Origin: Bdellovibrio sp.
GTDB taxonomy: Bacteria > Bdellovibrionota > Bdellovibrionia > Bdellovibrionales > Bdellovibrionaceae
Length of the DNA: 15,531 nucleotides
NCBI GenBank assembly: GCA_017745015.1
Contig: JAGIAF010000047.1
Span: 1-15,531, forward strand
Reading direction: 5' to 3'
Shown here piece by piece: positions 13,295 to 15,531 of this stretch. The translations under genes and the position numbers were made by a program. Under the pieces are notes generated by a model that was not told where the DNA came from, made no database searches, and worked only from the letters and a program-made list of their open reading frames with translations. Every line of letters begins with the position of its first letter. Within the stretch, counting starts at the first letter, position 1.

Positions 13295-13426
13295 ATGGAG
13301 CACTTTAGCAGCGACAACTTAATCGTGATACTGTTAGCAGGTTTTTCTGGTTTGAATCTCTTTAAACGCGGAATAATAAAAGCCCTTACGTGGAGCTGCC
13401 GCTCCTTCCAATCAGATATTAAATAG
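13295..13426 (+). CDS. Possible 43-residue small membrane protein, or the remnant of a GlsB/YeaQ-like gene
   Basis: An ATG with AGAGG five bases upstream opens a 43-codon frame ending at TAG, just before the terminator at 13428. The N-terminal part, SSDNLIVILLAGFSG, reads like the first membrane helix of GlsB/YeaQ/YmgE (transglycosylase-associated) proteins, which are normally about 80-90 residues long and rich in Gly. After that point the sequence becomes basic (LFKRGIIKALTW) and loses the similarity, which suggests a truncated or decayed copy. It lies 35 bases after the SDR gene and would be co-transcribed with it. The alternative is an unrelated small protein or no gene at all. Confidence 0.4.
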   Translation: MEHFSSDNLIVILLAGFSGLNLFKRGIIKALTWSCRSFQSDIK

Positions 13427-13427
13427 T

Positions 13428-13456
13428 AAAAGCCACTCATCTTTGAGTGGCTTTTT
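13428..13456. terminator. Strong bidirectional intrinsic terminator
   Basis: AAAAGCCACTCA and TGAGTGGCTTTT form a perfect 12-bp stem with a TCTT loop and T's on both strands. It ends the SDR transcript on the plus strand and the SRPBCC transcript on the minus strand. Confidence 0.92.
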
Positions 13457-13457
13457 C

Positions 13458-13898
13458 TTAGACTCCCGGATCGAGTCCGACGCCTTCAAGAATAAAGTTC
13501 TTAAGACTTTTATTGATGTAAAATCCCCAACCGCCAGAGCATGCTTCATAACATTCAATTTGCGGAGTCAGTCCACGATGGGTGAATTTAACTTCGGTTT
13601 GTTCACCTTTAGGAGTGATATCAAAAATGATATCAGTTCCCACCCACTCATCGCTTTTCGGAAAACTTGGGATGTTCGCGGCAGTCACATGCCACACCAC
13701 TCGTTTATTAGGAATAAGCTCGGTCACCGTTTGCGAACACTCGTGAAAATGCTTATAGCGATAGGTAAACTTAGAGCCCACTTCTTTGGCGTCTCCGGCA
13801 ATTTCGCCCACCCACCAAGACTTCACGTCTTTGATGGCTTCGTAAACTTCAGCCGGCGTTTTATTGACGGCGATTGATGTGGTAAAGTCTTTGTCCAT
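13458..13898 (-). CDS. SRPBCC (START-like) protein, AHSA1 family
   Basis: The 146-residue protein shows the AHSA1 pattern: an N-terminal FTTSIAVNKTPAEVYEAIKD, then SWWVGEIAGDAKEVGSKFTY, a VVWHV strand, DIIFDITPKGEQTEVKFTHR and a C-terminal WGFYINKSLKNFI helix. This fold has a deep hydrophobic cavity for small ligands; bacterial members are often in operons with ArsR or HxlR regulators. AAGGAG lies five bases before its ATG and the gap to the upstream HxlR gene is 12 bases, so the two are certainly one operon. It ends at the shared terminator. No catalytic residue is evident. Confidence 0.9.
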   Translation of the reverse strand: MDKDFTTSIAVNKTPAEVYEAIKDVKSWWVGEIAGDAKEVGSKFTYRYKHFHECSQTVTELIPNKRVVWHVTAANIPSFPKSDEWVGTDIIFDITPKGEQTEVKFTHRGLTPQIECYEACSGGWGFYINKSLKNFILEGVGLDPGV

Positions 13899-13910
13899 TT
13901 GGTCTCCTTG

Positions 13911-14363
13911 TTATTTTAGATATTCAGGAAATAACGGCAGTCCATCGCGTAAGCGTTCTTTAGTTTTCTCACTAATTTCATTAACGTCGTCCTTAATTAA
14001 ACCCATCAATCGAGGAATGCGGCGTGCTTCAGATTTAGTGTCGTATTTTTCACTCCACACCATCATCGCAAACAGAACCGGAACCAGATCAAGGCCCTTC
14101 TCAGTCAGTAAGAATTTGCTTTTACGAGCATCCACGGGATCTTCGATTTTCTTTAAGATGCCTTCATCTTGAAGAAGCTCAAGGCGCGTACCAAGAATGT
14201 TTGTCGCAAAGCCCTCTTCAGATTTAAGAAACTCCCCGTAGGTGCTTTTGCCACGAAAAACCATGTCTCTTAAAATTAACAGCGTCCACTTGTCGCCAAA
14301 CGACTCAAGGCAGAAGTTAATAGGACAATGGGATCGGAGCTTCTTGGTCTTCATATGAGTCAT
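13911..14363 (-). CDS. HxlR-family transcriptional regulator (second copy)
   Basis: A winged-helix HxlR domain covers about residues 10-100: CPINFCLESFGDKWTLLILR, then KSTYGEFLKSEEGFATNILG, TRLELLQDEGILKKIEDPVD and ARKSKFLLTEKGLDLVPVLF. The C-terminal 40 residues extend beyond the core domain. Cys13 and Cys18 precede the GDKW motif, as in redox- or electrophile-sensing members. It is only distantly similar to the HxlR protein at 11483, so it is not a recent duplicate. The start has no strong ribosome site; ATGs at codons 1 and 4 are both possible. Upstream is a perfect 29-base palindrome shared with the divergent EthD-like gene, and the SRPBCC gene follows in the same operon. Confidence 0.9.
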   Translation of the reverse strand: MTHMKTKKLRSHCPINFCLESFGDKWTLLILRDMVFRGKSTYGEFLKSEEGFATNILGTRLELLQDEGILKKIEDPVDARKSKFLLTEKGLDLVPVLFAMMVWSEKYDTKSEARRIPRLMGLIKDDVNEISEKTKERLRDGLPLFPEYLK

Positions 14364-14368
14364 TCTAG

Positions 14369-14397
14369 CATTTCACTTGCAATTTGCAAGTGAAATG
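14369..14397. promoter_or_regulatory. Perfect palindromic operator between the second HxlR gene and the EthD-like gene
   Basis: CATTTCACTTGCAA and its exact complement flank a single T, giving 14-base arms. The site lies five bases upstream of the HxlR start codon and 38 bases before the EthD-like start. TTGCAA in each arm could act as a -35 box, so one dimer bound here could control both directions. Confidence 0.75.
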
Positions 14398-14435
14398 AGT
14401 TAGCCTGAAATAGCCCAGTGATTACAGGAGGCTCC

Positions 14436-14753
14436 ATGGCTAGAATGTTAGTGATCTACAAAACCCCAAAGGACATCGCAGCGTTTGAAAAGCATTACTG
14501 GGATGTGCATATCCCACTAGCGAAGGGTTTGCCGGGTCTTAGAAAGTACGAAGTGAGTCGCGGACCGATTGCTGTGGTAGCGGGAGACAAAAATACTTAC
14601 CTCATTGCTACACTGTATTTTGACTCTATGGATGCGATTAAAGAGGCGTTCGCGTCGGAGTGTGGTCAAGCTTGCGCAAGAGATCGTCGAATTCTTGCGC
14701 CGAATGATGAAGATGTTCAGATGTTTTTGGTTGGCGACTTTATTGACGCATAA
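14436..14753 (+). CDS. EthD family protein (ferredoxin-like dimeric alpha-beta barrel)
   Basis: The protein has 105 residues with the EthD pattern: MLVIYKTPKDIAAFEKHYWD, then HIPLAKGLPGLRKYEVSRGP, TYLIATLYFDSMDAIKEAFA and a C-terminal MFLVGDF strand. The His of DVHIPLAK is the conserved one in the family. EthD was named from a gene needed for ethyl tert-butyl ether breakdown, but most members are small proteins of unknown reaction. The ATG at 14436 has AGGAGG four bases before it; the GTG six codons earlier overlaps that ribosome site and is rejected. It is divergent from the HxlR-SRPBCC operon and shares its operator. The stop is ten bases from the end of the convergent GNAT gene. Confidence 0.87.
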   Translation: MARMLVIYKTPKDIAAFEKHYWDVHIPLAKGLPGLRKYEVSRGPIAVVAGDKNTYLIATLYFDSMDAIKEAFASECGQACARDRRILAPNDEDVQMFLVGDFIDA

Positions 14754-14763
14754 AACTTGCTAC

Positions 14764-15531
14764 TCAAAAATAAATTGAATGCCAAGTTTGTTGTCTTTCT
14801 AAAACTTCTTCGAAACCGAAATCTTTATAAAAATTAATTGCCGGAGTTCTAGCGTTCTCAACTTTAAGAAAAAGCCTTCGGATACTGCGAGCAGATAGCT
14901 CTTCAGATATTTTTGCCATCAAGGTTCCAGCGTATCCCTGTCTTAAAAACTTTTTATTCGTAGCTATGCGAATTACTTCCGCAGAGTGGGGATAGAAATT
15001 AATTTGGGCGACAGCCGCAATGTGCTGTCCCGCCATTTCTACTCTCAGAGAACCATCTTCAAGCCATTCTTGTGCTTCGACTTCCGAAACCGGATGAAGA
15101 TTACTTAAAGTCTCTGCGACCTCTTTTGGATTTGCAGAACTGTAACTTCCTTCACTATGCTGGGATTCGGTCCGATCGGGAATCGTAAGTTCAAAATAGT
15201 GAAACGTCTGGGACTTATATTTGTTCTTTAAGTCTTGGAAAATGCCATTTAGGTCGGCATCAGATGATGCAAAATCAAATCTCAGACGGTGCCCAGAAGA
15301 AAATGGATTGAGTGCCAAAAAATTATTTAGCAGCTCGATTGCAATCTCTTTTCGTGCAAGTGCATTAGATTCCACGAAGAGTTCACCATGACTCCACTCA
15401 TCACCTTGTTTGAAACTTCGAATGAAACCAATCTTGCGACCATCCTTATCCGCAGCATAAAGCCACCCTTGAGGAGACTCTTCTTCGAAATAACTAATTT
15501 CGTCAGGCATGCTAGTTGGATATCCAATAGA
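14764..15531 (-). CDS. Tandem GNAT acetyltransferase-like protein (5' end probably beyond the window)
   Basis: The C-terminal 120 residues are a full GNAT domain: AEVIRIATNKKFLRQGYAGT carries the acetyl-CoA loop motif Arg/Gln-x-x-Gly-x-Ala, and FLKVENARTPAINFYKDFGF is the typical end. The first half (GWLYAADKDGRKIGFIRSF, then WSHGELFVESNALARKEIAI) looks like a second, degenerate GNAT domain that lacks its first helix. The frame stays open to the window edge with seven more codons, and the ATG at 15510 has no clear ribosome site, so the real start is likely to the right. The acetyl acceptor is unknown. Confidence 0.8.
   Translation of the reverse strand, partial: SIGYPTSMPDEISYFEEESPQGWLYAADKDGRKIGFIRSFKQGDEWSHGELFVESNALARKEIAIELLNNFLALNPFSSGHRLRFDFASSDADLNGIFQDLKNKYKSQTFHYFELTIPDRTESQHSEGSYSSANPKEVAETLSNLHPVSEVEAQEWLEDGSLRVEMAGQHIAAVAQINFYPHSAEVIRIATNKKFLRQGYAGTLMAKISEELSARSIRRLFLKVENARTPAINFYKDFGFEEVLERQQTWHSIYF

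Noticed and set aside
1..15531. Genomic island, prophage, CRISPR array, insertion sequence or RNA gene
   Set aside because: No transposase, integrase or phage gene, no spaced direct repeats, no terminal repeats and no tRNA- or rRNA-like stretch could be recognised by eye.

Overview
The window looks like chromosomal DNA of a Gram-negative bacterium of moderate GC. Most genes are short, single-domain proteins packed with small gaps and often facing each other. Most starts carry clear AAGGAG/GGAGG ribosome sites. An N-terminal LysM joined to a beta-barrel with an aromatic C-terminal residue, plus two other secreted proteins, shows an outer membrane. Overall style and gene content fit a Bdellovibrio-like (Bdellovibrionota) genome, but this is an inference from flavour, not from a marker gene. 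I see no tRNA, rRNA, CRISPR array, transposase, integrase or phage gene, and no gene-free stretch longer than about 300 bases.

Left part (1-5220): a 5'-cut LysM/outer-membrane-barrel gene meets a Ppm1/Tcmp-type methyltransferase head-on. A DUF1801/YdeI-like protein follows, then a secreted helical protein of unknown function whose ribosome site lies inside a strong hairpin. A good intrinsic terminator separates it from a DJ-1/Hsp31-like protein, which is divergent from a LysR regulator.

Middle part (5217-9805): four minus-strand genes read in the order nucleotidyltransferase, PhnB-like VOC protein, DUF938 methyltransferase, EamA transporter. The transporter leader contains a 15-base inverted repeat that would bury its ribosome site. 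A large secreted ELWxxDGT-repeat (propeller-like) protein then runs on the plus strand; its start codon lies inside a 9-bp hairpin.

Right part (9863-15531): a run of small enzyme/regulator modules. It holds two SnoaL-like proteins, a GFA zinc protein, an HxlR regulator, an ArsR regulator, an SDR oxidoreductase, a possible 43-residue small protein, an SRPBCC (AHSA1-like) protein, a second HxlR regulator, an EthD-like protein and a tandem GNAT protein that runs off the right edge. Each regulator sits next to a clear inverted repeat that is a likely operator. The ArsR module has matching 18-bp sites before arsR and before the SDR gene, and the second HxlR gene shares a perfect 14-1-14 palindrome with the divergent EthD gene.

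Two themes stand out. First, three genes for exported or membrane proteins (2763, 6050, 8255) have leaders that can fold over their own ribosome site or start codon, which suggests translational control by RNA structure. Second, three small regulators with cysteines near their DNA-binding domains sit beside oxidoreductase, aldehyde-handling and small-molecule-binding proteins. This suggests stress-responsive detoxification switches, though no substrate can be named from sequence.
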